DNA of 64,000 bases from Pararge aegeria (taxonomy: Eukaryota; Arthropoda; Insecta; Lepidoptera; Nymphalidae), in NCBI RefSeq assembly GCF_905163445.1, contig NC_053187.1, positions 5,022,001 through 5,086,000 of the forward strand, in the 5' to 3' direction. Below are positions 13,401-23,000 of the stretch, in pieces (the first letter of the stretch is position 1; the number at the start of each line of letters is the position of its first letter). A program made the position numbers and the translations under genes. The notes beneath the pieces are model-generated. The model worked only from the letters and a program-made list of their open reading frames with translations. It was not told where the DNA came from and made no database searches.

Positions 13401-14099
13401 AAGTTTATACTTTAAAAGGGGATCATAGTTAGGGGTAGGTAAGGATTTATTATTTAATGTAACAATTATAGGAAAATGATCACTGCCACAGGTTGACTGT
13501 AGCACGTTCCAAGTCAGGCGCGATGCTAGGTTAGCCGAACATAGGGTGAGATCAACCGCTGATTTAGGGTTCTGATTGGGGTATACCCTTCGAGTAGAAG
13601 AACCGTCATTGAGGATGCAAAGACTGACATCATCAAGTAAATCAATCAGCAATGGAGAAAACCCGTCACTAGCATGGCACCCCCACATCGTGTGGTGGGT
13701 GTTAAAATCACCCATGGCTATGATAGGGCTGGGAAGGGACGACAAGATTGCTTGTAATTCGGGAATAATAGAAGATGAGGGATGAGGAATATACAGAGAT
13801 ACAAAAGATATGTCTAGGGTACGGACAGCAACAGCATTGATCTGTTGACTGTGGGAAGGAAGAGCGATTTGGGTGTAGGGGAGGGAGTGCCGTAGAAATA
13901 CAGCACTGCCTGCATACCCATCACTCCTGTCATCCCTCAAACAGGAGAAGCCCGGCACCCGTAATCGTGAACCAGGCCTCAACCATGTCTCCGAGATGGC
14001 AAGAATGGTGGGATTATGAAGGTTAATCAGAGAGATTAACTCATGTTTCTTGGGACGTAAACTTTTACAGTTCCACTGTAGCAGGGTTATTGGGCCCAT
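10407..14099 (-). CDS. Retrotransposon ORF2: endonuclease / reverse transcriptase / RNase H
   Basis: A 1230-aa polyprotein that nicks target DNA and copies the element RNA there. An apurinic-type endonuclease is at about 1-225: LLQWNCKSL, SETWL, GDFNTHH near 130, SDHFPI near 207. The reverse transcriptase is at about 475-735: SYRPIALSS, FLDIASAYD, GLPQGSVLSPLLYSIY, and the catalytic YADD near 655-658. RNase H follows at about 940-1085 with IYTDASK, GEAIALLEA, LTDSLS and IPSHSGIPGNETAD, supplying the expected D-E-D-D residues. A C-terminal cysteine-histidine cluster, CECGLDEGTITHIIFNC, lies near 1180. The presumed ATG overlaps the end of ORF1 by 35 bp in another frame. No stop or frameshift is seen and every catalytic motif I could check is present. 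Confidence 0.93.
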   Translation of the reverse strand: MGPITLLQWNCKSLRPKKHELISLINLHNPTILAISETWLRPGSRLRVPGFSCLRDDRSDGYAGSAVFLRHSLPYTQIALPSHSQQINAVAVRTLDISFVSLYIPHPSSSIIPELQAILSSLPSPIIAMGDFNTHHTMWGCHASDGFSPLLIDLLDDVSLCILNDGSSTRRVYPNQNPKSAVDLTLCSANLASRLTWNVLQSTCGSDHFPIIVTLNNKSLPTPNYDPLLKYKLKKANWEDYALSVDCIVDTLPDLESDGNILVCYDLFLKSLISSADSHIPKKHPVKNPLLSSPWWDDECSDLLGKRSAAEELYSACMTQDNFNSYQKLDAKIKRLVFKKKRASWTQFCESLSPRSPSTIVWENMRRFRRSLSHVDPSSNNPSDWLNNFADKLAPPYVPYVDSFLTTTPAPATDEMDAPFSFSELQIALNGLKDTAPGEDGVPYSFLVNLNDKAKIYYLKIINKCLETGSIPNSWKSQIVIPILKPYKNPLNSNSYRPIALSSTLAKVTEHLLKNRLEWLMESRNILPSSQFGFRKGMSTTDSLSVLTTDIRLAFTKGEYLVGAFLDIASAYDNVLLPVLRQKLLKLSVPSRMVHFICNLLFCRYVLVKHQNNSLPPRLIWKGLPQGSVLSPLLYSIYTHDLELSVSSFCTILQYADDIVLYHSSGSIEEVSCRINSALYYLGQWLSDHGLSLSVGKCQAVVFTRKRYLPNLNISFEGQAINLAVKAKFLGVYLDTRLNGIAHSEHIIKKCEKGINVLRAIAGVWWGAHPYTLKLLYNALVRSHMDYCMFVLEPFNKSAAEKLNKIQYRCLRIILGAMKSSPTNALQVECVDPPLSIRRQYLCDRFISKMLQLSSHPLWHRLSQLSHAPCSRNSSSYLLDSFLKYTSLPNPLTSFTINPLYSTPFKALIYNPSIITDLGLSKGSPDTNIKLQKHISQNWSNHLIIYTDASKLSPEGCVGAACWVPVYRIVLKFKCPPESSVFTGEAIALLEAILFALSHNVQQTVILTDSLSCLMSIKENPFRSKSRFPIILKIRKALLSCNQKGLFILLVWIPSHSGIPGNETADSCAKTAVESGSLDHFKNSSQDLCTLAKTYMETAWKIFWNDSKLVKGKFYATIQQNIPRQPWFCHSRSTNRWTSSTISRLRLGHASTPVHLAKLRIRDNSICECGLDEGTITHIIFNCPKLTYPLYDVLPPKVPRPLSVKCFLMFVFSPYCRFLCKYIVSNKIKV

Positions 14100-15399
14100 T
14101 TTGGAGTAGTTTAAAAAGTTGGCTTAAGTTTTTGGCAACGTTGGGCGGTAAGGGAATTTCACTACATGGAGCGACAATACTAAGTAGAAATTCGGAGATA
14201 AACTCAAGCATTTTACCTTGGGAGGGAGGGTTCTCAACATTGTTGTTGAGAGCGCATCCATTAGGAAGGGATGAGGAGTAATCACCGACAATAGTCTGAA
14301 CAGCTTTTTTATCGTAGCCCTTTGCTAGAGGAGCTCGGGGACGAGGAGAGCGGAAAACTGTTTGCCGGTAGGAGGTTTTGGTGGAAGTTACATTAGTAGG
14401 AGTAAACATTTCTTTTGTTATCTCAGCATAGGACCTGCGGACAGGAGGAAACTGAGATGATGCTTCAATGTAAGATTTATTATTCTGAGACATGACCATT
14501 TTAATAGATTGCTGCCTGGAGAATTCTGGGCAGTCTTTATCAGTAGCAAAATGACTACCAGAGCAGTGTAAACATGTAGATAATTCCTTGATGACCAAAC
14601 ATGAGTCACCTGTATGGGGCTGAGCACATCTGTAGCATCTGGGCTTAGATCTGCAGATTGTTTTAATGTGGCCAAAACGGCAGCAGTTCTGGCACTGTAT
14701 TGTTGGAAGTTTATATGTTTCAACTGGCAGTGAGGTGTGGTATGAATATACCTTAGCAGGAAGCATTTGCCCCCTGAAGGTTAGGACAACAGATTGGGTA
14801 GGCACCCAAGTGATGACACCCTCTGTGACAGCTTTTCTGTTCAGTCGCCTTGATTTCAGAACCTCACCACAGCCAGGCGGGAGCTCTAGCGAATCAACAA
14901 GCTCGTCCATCGACCAGTCCACGGGAACTCCTTTCACCAGCCCCATTCTGGTTATGTTGTATGTGGGAATTATAGCTCTATATTTGCATAACTTCAAAAC
15001 TGGACTAACCAGAAAGTTGTTGGCAGCTTGGGCAGAAATAAACTCTACAGTAATTTTGTTGCGGCCTATATTTTTGACGCCGTCGTGGATAATTGAACCA
15101 ATTTTGTGTTTGTGCAAGAATTGACCGAAATTTATAGCCCGTAATGACGCTCCAGAGGATGGGTCCTCCACTTCCCGTGAGACTTGGACGATAAAAGGCC
15201 CATTATCATCGTCAGAGTATGACTTGGCGCCTTCGGTGAAGGAAGGATGTATGTAAAGGCTTTGAACGGATGGGTTTACCTGAGTAGGATCAGTTATAGT
15301 TTTTTTGGCCGTATATACGTTGGTATCCTCTCCTTGTCGTTTGCGAGACGAGGCTGATGCCCCCGGGTCGGGCGGCTCAGGAGGTGTATCTAGATCCAT
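14065..15399 (-). CDS. Retrotransposon ORF1: zinc-knuckle nucleic-acid-binding protein
   Basis: About 444 aa from the ATG at 15399 (MDLDTPPEPPDPG); an in-frame ATG at 15450 would add 17 residues that look like translated leader. ORF1 proteins bind element RNA and form the ribonucleoprotein for retrotransposition. Three consecutive zinc knuckles are visible around residues 240-300: CQNCCRFGHIKTIC, CYRCAQPHTGDSC and CLHCSGSHFATDKDC. The N-terminus is rich in Pro, Asp and Ser and the C-terminus has a serine- and lysine-rich linker. It lies directly upstream of ORF2 and overlaps it by 35 bp, suggesting that ORF2 is made by reinitiation or frameshifting from one RNA. Confidence 0.9.
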   Translation of the reverse strand: MDLDTPPEPPDPGASASSRKRQGEDTNVYTAKKTITDPTQVNPSVQSLYIHPSFTEGAKSYSDDDNGPFIVQVSREVEDPSSGASLRAINFGQFLHKHKIGSIIHDGVKNIGRNKITVEFISAQAANNFLVSPVLKLCKYRAIIPTYNITRMGLVKGVPVDWSMDELVDSLELPPGCGEVLKSRRLNRKAVTEGVITWVPTQSVVLTFRGQMLPAKVYSYHTSLPVETYKLPTIQCQNCCRFGHIKTICRSKPRCYRCAQPHTGDSCLVIKELSTCLHCSGSHFATDKDCPEFSRQQSIKMVMSQNNKSYIEASSQFPPVRRSYAEITKEMFTPTNVTSTKTSYRQTVFRSPRPRAPLAKGYDKKAVQTIVGDYSSSLPNGCALNNNVENPPSQGKMLEFISEFLLSIVAPCSEIPLPPNVAKNLSQLFKLLQNGPNNPATVEL

Positions 15400-15690
15400 T
15401 TTACTGGAAACACTATAACTACAGACACATAATAAATATTTAACCAACACTAAATACGGTTAGATTTATACGAATATCACCAATGACAACTATTTCTGCT
15501 GCTGTGTAAATTCACATAAAACACCGAAATTACACCGGAATCTCACTAACACGTGTGCACAAATTGACAGGCCAAGTTACAGTTCAATATAAACAACACC
15601 AAATCCTTTTCAAGACGAGTTTACAATAAAATCAAAGAAAAATTTGAAAAAACCGCGTCCGCCATGTACGAAGTTTCCCGCCGAACCTCC

Positions 15691-15703
15691 TAAATATGAA
15701 TCA
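15691..15703. repeat. Target-site duplication, 5' side of the retrotransposon
   Basis: TAAATATGAATCA, identical to 10165-10177. The next outer bases differ on the two sides (T before the copy at 10165 and C at 15690; A at 10178 and T at 15704), which fixes the 13-bp length. Confidence 0.93.
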
Positions 15704-16436
15704 TTGCTTTGCTTGTTTTACGTCATTTTTGATTACCTACAGCTGTAAGTGTCAGGTGTCAACTGTGTTTGTCAAAATGACAAGCACAGATTTCATATTA
15801 TTGCTTAGTGCTGCCATTCGCCAGATTGATACTTGTAACGTGCTTGAAACACCACCACAATTACTTTCTTTTTATCTAAATAAAAATGGAAAAGCAGTCT
15901 AAAAAACCAAATGATCTTCACATAAGTAAGTAGGAGGAATTTCAGACATTCATTCGCAATGTGTCTTTCCATATTCAACTATTCTTTACCTACATATTTC
16001 GTGGAACAATAATTCATAATTTATATGAAGTAATCTGTTATTACTTCATATAGTCTTTGCATAACGCGTTATTAAACACCACTGATATCATTTTTAATCC
16101 ATTTCCATTATTTAGAAGATTTTTTAAAAAAACTATTTGTTCCCTCGATCGCTTTATTTACACACAGATGATGTCACGCGGTTTGATGAGACCGTTTACG
16201 CGGCAATTTTAAAAATGTTAAAGCCAATTTTTCGGTACGTTGTAAAAAAAGAAAAATATTTTTTATGTTTATATCTAAGCACTATTATTAATTTAAAACA
16301 CTGAAAAGTGGTCTGAATCCCTAAAACTTGAAACATTGCAATAATTGTAGTTGGTATATTATAAAAGCTATTGTCGGACCTCTGAAACCATATCTTTTTT
16401 TTGACAGGCATTATGTACCGTCTCTGAGACTTATCT
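15704..16436. other. Displaced IST1 upstream sequence and intergenic DNA
   Basis: Continues the sequence that faced the IST1 promoter before the retrotransposon arrived. A 13-bp perfect hairpin (TATATGAAGTAAT, five-base loop CTGTT) lies at 16022-16052. A 68-codon open frame at 15696-15902 has no recognisable domain. I see no gene. Confidence 0.5.
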
Positions 16437-16444
16437 GTGAAACC

Positions 16445-16860
16445 TATGGAGGGTAGAGGTAAGGAGAGTCATCTTATATGGGAGAAAAGTTGAAAGTGTC
16501 CAGTTTTTGCGCTAAATAACAGTTCAAAAATCCTCCACAATGGCGCTGGTGGATGCACAGGGTATGGTATGAATGTAGCAATCGTAGATGAATTGAAGTA
16601 TGCCGAGTTAAAAAATTTAATGTCATTATCGACTAAAGTAGTTAATTATTGAGAATTTCAACAACTTACGTTGTACAAAATATTGTGGTAAATATAACCT
16701 TACTTCCTTATTTATTTTTCAAGCCTACTCTAACAATATTTATATTTGGCGCTTCTTTTAAGAGTTACCCTGATGCAAATGTGGCGCCATCCTAATTTAA
16801 TACATTTTGACGACACTTTTTCATATACACAGATGACTCTCCTTACCTCTACCCTCCATA
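16445..16860. mobile_element. MITE with 30-bp perfect TIRs and 8-bp TSD (hAT-like)
   Basis: The 416-bp element begins TATGGAGGGTAGAGGTAAGG (16445-16474) and ends in its exact reverse complement (16831-16860); imperfect pairing continues inward past TATATG. The 8-bp duplication GTGAAACC flanks it at 16437-16444 and 16861-16868. Eight-bp duplications are typical of hAT transposons, so I infer a non-autonomous hAT-type element. There is no transposase. It is inserted inside an older repeat, another copy of which, lacking the insertion, is at about 42905-42985. Confidence 0.85.
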
Positions 16861-16868
16861 GTGAAACC

Positions 16869-18254
16869 GAAAACATAATAGTTTTTGAGTAAATCACTGC
16901 CATAGTTTTTAATTAAAAGAAATGAAATACAGCCCTAACATCACATGCAAAATAAAATTCATTTGAGTCCTGTCCCGTTATTATGTACGCGCCGGGTATC
17001 GTAGGTACTATGCGCGTGTCGGTCTTCAATTGGGTTGTCATAAGTTAACATTTAAAATGTTTTGAATTGGTTTGGATGGAAAAATAAATATGCTTTTTGA
17101 TTTAATATTTTTGCAGGATGATTCTTTATGAAATATACTTACTTATGCATCTTTTAATATTATTTCGTAATTCTGTTACACGTCTTATCCTGAGCCGATT
17201 ACTTTCAAAGAGATCGTACCGCACTGATCTTAGTTCGGTTCTGTATCGAACTGTTATCGGATATCGGTTGACAATAAAACCAGAAAATCTTTATAAAAAT
17301 TAACATTTTATTTTCTTTCTTATACATCTCAGATACGACTCGATATAATCTTAAAGTAAAGAAGTTATATATTTTCTACAAATATTAACACCAAAATAAC
17401 TGATATCAATATCTTTTTGTAAATGCAAATAATATTCAATATCTTAAAGTTAGAATACCTTACTATTTACAGATCTCACCACTGAATACTGCAACGCTTG
17501 ATTAATAAAAGTATCTCCGCGCACGGGCCACTGGCTACCGCAAAATACCGCCACCGGCATAATTTCTGTAGTGAGCAGTAGCGACGCGACGATTTGTAGC
17601 GCGTGGCGGCCACCGGCGTCCCCGTGTCCGGCGAGTCCATTTAAAATGTATGAAACTACAGAAAATATGCCAGCCGTGTGAGGGGACACTAATTTTCAAT
17701 TGCCGTATCTATCGTTGATAGTCCCATACAGTTTTACTTTTTTAAATACCTAACTAAGTAGTAAGTACAGTGGGTGACAATTGTTGTCATATTTAAACTA
17801 AATATACATATACACATACACATTAACACACGCGCATGCACATACTCATATTTAATTTTTTAAGTACAATTAATTATATTTAAAAAAAAAATCTTAAGGA
17901 TTTACTTATGTAAATGTAGAATAAGAAAAAAAAAATTGAGCTTATCAATGCTTTCAGTTGAATTTAATTCAAAAGGTTTTTGGGTTTCTATTTTTATTCA
18001 TCTCACTAGATTTAATTTAAGTGTATGGTTCTCGCTCCAGAGATGGGCGATAATAAATGCGACTCAGTCTTGCACTATAGCAGTATTATCGAATTTGGGT
18101 TTCATGATACACATTACCTTATGTTTGCCTTATTTTGTACTATTTTTAATTTACTGTGTAACTGTTAATTGAAATAAACTTATTATTATTATTATTTAAA
18201 AATAATGGTGTTCTTTTCACTTCGTGAAAACATAATTTTTAAACTAAATTAAAT
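16869..18254. other. Intergenic, no gene seen
   Basis: AT-rich, with one GC-rich island at 17500-17650 containing repeated GCCACCGGC-like words that may be an old transposon piece. AAATAAACTTATTATTATTATTATT at about 18172-18196 looks like a LINE 3' tail. Short open frames here (for example 17936-18172) have no known domain. Confidence 0.45.
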
Positions 18255-18495
18255 TAATAAATAAACTACGACAATACACACATTGCCATCTAGCATCACA
18301 CAAAGCGTAGCTTGTGTTGTGTACTAAGATGACTGATAAATATTTTTATGAATAATAAAGTACATAAATACTTATAACATACAAATAAAGACCCAAATAT
18401 TGAAAAGAAAAATATTCATCAACCAAACATTTTCCAGAATCGAACTCACAGCCTTTGGCTCAGAAAGCAGGGCCGCAGGCCATTCGGCAGTCAAA
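18255..18495 (-). mobile_element. Diverged tRNA-headed SINE, family B
   Basis: Same family as 62829-63097. Shared words include ACTACGACAATACACACAT, AGCGTAGCTTGTGTT, ATAAATACTTATAA, AAACATTTTCCAG and TCAGAAAGCAGGG. The tRNA-like head is at the right end on the minus strand, but its B box is decayed (GAATCGAACTCACAG on the plus strand). Confidence 0.75.
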
Positions 18496-20058
18496 ATACA
18501 ATATACATATAACCAAAAAATAGTGCTTTCCTTTCACAAAGAGAACAATTAATTGAATGGCTCTATTTTTAGATTTATGAATTGGGTCTACATCAGAGAT
18601 TTTATGTACATACAACGGATTCGGGCATCGACATCACTTACCGATAGCCTTGGAAGGAAAGTAAATAAGCAAAATAATACTAACTATGACGTATTGAACA
18701 ATGTTATTAACGCGCGTACATATGGGACTTTCAACGACAAAACGTATGGCGTGTTGTAGGTACAAAAGAAACATTATAATATTATGTAATTTCTTAAAAA
18801 TTGGTATATCTTAAACGTTTCAGTATTCGGCCGATATAATGATTTAACGATCTTACTTTTTATGGCACAGTATAATTTTAACAAAAATATTTTGTTGCTA
18901 TGCTACAGTACATTCGAGTGATTTTTGTTTCGTTCTCACGTGAAGAGATTCATACACTGGCATAGTAATACATCCATTGCTATGGCAAAAAAATTAGGAA
19001 CATGAATTATCTACCTACCTACTTTATAAGCATTTTTAGAATGTTGGTATTCTGGGTGAGCCTATCTCTGATAGATTAAAAAACCCAAATCATTATCCTA
19101 GTGCACACCAACAAAATAGTTCCTGAGCAGTAGGTAGGTACAAATTCCAGTTAGAGACTTGTTACACATAATATTAACAGAGGTGGGCGTTAAAACTAAC
19201 ATACAATACATTATACAACATATAATAATATATTTTATTACTGATAAAACACATTATACAGTATTTAAACTATAGTATTTTTATGTATTTCTACAGAATT
19301 CTTATATATGATTAAATGTGGTTTTTAGACATGTTATTTTTAAATTCATTTTTAAAAAGTTGTAATGCTAAATTAACGGAAGAACATGAATTTTGATTTA
19401 AATTTACCACATATATTCAATATAGCTTCAAAACAACAGTTAGAAAAACATAATATGAATCATGGAAAAAATTACAACAGTTTAGCCCACCTCAGTAAGA
19501 TATAGTATAATTAAAACATTTATATTCCTATCCAATTAGTTACAATATATCTATATTGTGTCAATATATAAAATGGAATTAAATACATACTTATACATGT
19601 ACCTACAGACATAGACAATTATCTAAAGAATTACCTTATAACAACTTTTTACAAGGGAAAAATTGACTTGAATTCCCTTAACATCAATGACACTTGAAAT
19701 AATTAATAAGCGTTCATGTGTGTCAAAACAAATACCGATCATTAGAAACAAGCAACTTAATAAAATACATTAACAGTATCCAAGCTCGTTTAGATCTTGT
19801 ATTGTCGTGTGAAACTAGTAGATGATAATTATTGTCACAATAATCTTTTATATAATCCTGACTTCCAAAATATATTTTAAAATAGTATTGACAATACTGA
19901 AAATTTACAAGCTAATAAATTACAGATCGAAAAAAGGAGCAATACAAAAAAATACATCTTACGTCTTAATACTGATGGGTTACTAAAAAATAATACTTCA
20001 AAAATGAGCATTAGCTCTTCTTAAATAACTAAGTACCTACTAAAGTTTAAACATTCAG
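18496..20058. other. Intergenic DNA including the dispatched 3' flank
   Basis: No coding region visible. The part next to 20059 should include the dispatched 3'UTR; I could not single out one polyadenylation signal with confidence, though minus-strand AATAAA-type words occur near 19231. Confidence 0.4.
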
Positions 20059-23000
20059 TCATTCGTTATTTATGTCACTAGGATTTTTTTCAATTCTACT
20101 CAACGAATTGTCAAAATCGTCATGAATAACGACAGTTGATGCGCTCATACTGGAAGGACTTTGGGAGGTAATATTTGTCCTATTACTGTCTGCTAACTGT
20201 TCTAGCTCATGACTTTCCAAATTAGGGACAGCAGAACAAACAGAACTTACCCGAGACAGAGATTTTCTATCTTCTGTTGAGTTTAATTCTTTTGAAGAAC
20301 TACCTCCAAATATTTGCAGTAAAGAACAAAGGAAGAAAGTTGCATATATCCAACTTACAGACATAATTAAAGCCAAGAATGTCCCAATTTGAGAATAAGG
20401 AAGAAGATTTGAGCGTAATAAAAATATTCCCGCAAAACCTGTTGTCAATGCAGCCGCAGCAGTTGGGCCTGATGAAGTTGAAAGTGCACTCTTAACTCTA
20501 GTAGTTTTTGTGCCACATGCATTTGTAAAACTTAGAGCATAATGCAGGCTAAAATCTACGGCTAACCCTGCCGATGTAGATATTGCTACACTTTCTAATA
20601 TATTTAATTTCCAATTGTTCAAAACAAGTGCAGCTATTGTTACAGTTGAAGAAAAGATTATGGCTAAAAGAGAGCAGACACTAACAGTAAAATTATATGT
20701 TGATGGTATAAGAACTATGAATCCTAAACCAGCAGATAAGAACAAAGCCAGAAGTGTCCCACTTGCTAAAGTTGCTTGAAGATCGTAAAATTGCAAATCA
20801 GAGAGGAACCAGCCACACTTAAGCCCTGGAGGTGCATTTTCCAACTCTTTTTTAGTCCAATTTTCTACTTGAACAAAAAAATCGTCCATTGACTTGTAGG
20901 ACATAGAATAGGGGATGACACTTTCAAATTCTATTACTATAACAGATACAACAGGGGGGTAAGCACTCCTTGAAAATTTAGGCCCTGCCACACCTGGCAT
21001 AAAAATTTGGCGGGGTGTTTGATACAAGGACTCCATTGCTTTTATTATGCAAAAATCAAATACTTCTTTTTTATATGGGAATTTGGATGACTCACAACAT
21101 GGTGTTCTATTTATCTTGTCAATACTATCAATGCATTTTCTGCTCATAAACATTTTGAAGCTTTCAATAAAACAGTTAGGTAATAGAGGACCTAATGTTT
21201 GCTGATAAAATGGTTGACTTTTAATTTTAGAACAGAATTCCAGCAGCCATGACTGTGATTTTGGATTTGATATATTAAATTTGTCATCAAAAATTAGTTT
21301 ACCCTTAGAAAATGGATCCATGTGATTACCATTGTCAATAGCTTTAATACCCCATATCCACCTTAGAGGCATTTTACTGCCAGTTCCTATGTCATGGCCA
21401 AATCTTTCAAATAGAAACTTATCTCTGTAGTTCATATCATACTGCTCAAAGGGATGCAATGTTTGAAAAAGTTGAAACTGTTTCGAATCAGGTAGTTGAA
21501 GTCCAGGATAGTAAAATACTACAACTATACTGTAGACTCCAATAGCACCCAAAATTACTACAAAACCTGTATGCAGCCTCATTATACAAGTGACAATAAA
21601 TCGATTTAATATAACACTGATATCTTCCCCAATCTCATTAACAGCTTTACTAATTGCACCTAATGTTTTCCAACTACTTACAGATAATTTAACATCTAAT
21701 ATAAATACTGATACTGGCAACCAAGTCACCATGAGTAGAAAGTTCACTAAAACTGCAGTGCCAGCAAAAACACTAAAACAGTTAATGGCTGGAATGTAAC
21801 TGACATAAGAAGCATAAAATGCAACAGCAGTTGTCAAAGTTGTAATAAAGATAGCGTTAACTGAATGTTTCAAAGTTACTTCAAGTATTTGCACAAGTAT
21901 AGTCTCACCTGCACTAGTAACATTTTTAATATCAGTTAACCCATTATCTACACTAACAACATTGTCCCTTATTAACTGCTTACTTATCATTTTCCAAACT
22001 TTAACATAGAGAAATGCATCATCTGCCCCAATCCCTATTACAATCACAACAACTAACAAATTCATGAAAGGAAAAAAGTCCAGATTGAATACATACACAT
22101 AAAAGAAATATGCCACACCAAGTGAATATGTAATTGCTGTAAACAACAATAAAGTAAGAATCAAAGATTTGGTATAAATCCAAACACATAGAAATACAAA
22201 GATACTTCCTAGACCTATTAGCCAAGCATCTTCAATAATCCATAGGTCAAAAAGAGCATTTTTTAATCCAAAATCCATAGCTGGGATAGTGAGAGTATCA
22301 TAAGACATATTTGATTCTTGCAATTTCAAATAATATGGCAGACTAGTCCTACTAGTGGGCAAAGGTAGAAATATCATAACATTTTTAACAAATGACTCTG
22401 TGAATTGTGGAGGAGAGAATGCATAGGCATCAATGATATAGAATAATAAGTTATATACTGCATCATACTGGGAGCAATATTTTGGCACTTGACAGCGATT
22501 CAATTCACAAGATGCCATCAGTGTAAAGTTATGAAAATAGCCTGCACATTTCTTTAATATATTTACAACATAAGTAACATCATCTTTAGTTAAATTTTCA
22601 CAAGAATTCTTACCAGATATTAAAGCTATGTAGTTAGGGACACTCCATATAGGGCAGCATATTTCTTCTGAGTGGAATGATCTTTGACATAGATTATAAA
22701 AGTCATCTTCAGCAAGCTCAATAAGAAGGGTCTGCAATTGGCAAACCTTTTGTACGTTTTCAAAAGAAAGCATTGATTTATTGTCAGTTGATGTAATTAC
22801 CAAGTGAGCATAGTCTACTACTGGTGACCCACATGTTCCAGAAGCATAATTGTGATGAAAGTTATCAGGTGTACGCTGCATGTTTTTAAGTGACTTCCAC
22901 TGTTTCCTTGTATGGTTTTTAAGATAAACTGCATTTTCATCTTCATATGAAACATTTTTTCCAAATCCCCAATGAACATGGTTGAGGGTTACATTTGTGT

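Larger units (their letters stand above)
10178..15690 (-). mobile_element. Full-length two-ORF non-LTR retrotransposon (I-group like)
   Basis: A 5513-bp element on the minus strand bounded by a perfect 13-bp duplication. It has a 5'UTR (15400-15690), ORF1 with zinc knuckles, an overlapping ORF2 with endonuclease, reverse transcriptase and RNase H, and a short 3'UTR ending in GAATT repeats at 10178-10197. RNase H after the reverse transcriptase, together with a CCHC ORF1, fits the I group (I, Loa, Nimb and relatives) rather than Jockey, CR1 or RTE; the exact clade is inference. Both ORFs are uninterrupted, so the insertion is recent and may be mobile. Confidence 0.93.

Noticed and set aside
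14666..15124. 152-codon plus-strand open frame
   Set aside because: It is the antisense shadow of retrotransposon ORF1.
17936..18172. 78-codon hydrophobic open frame
   Set aside because: AT-rich sequence gives hydrophobic codons by chance, and a LINE-like tail follows directly.
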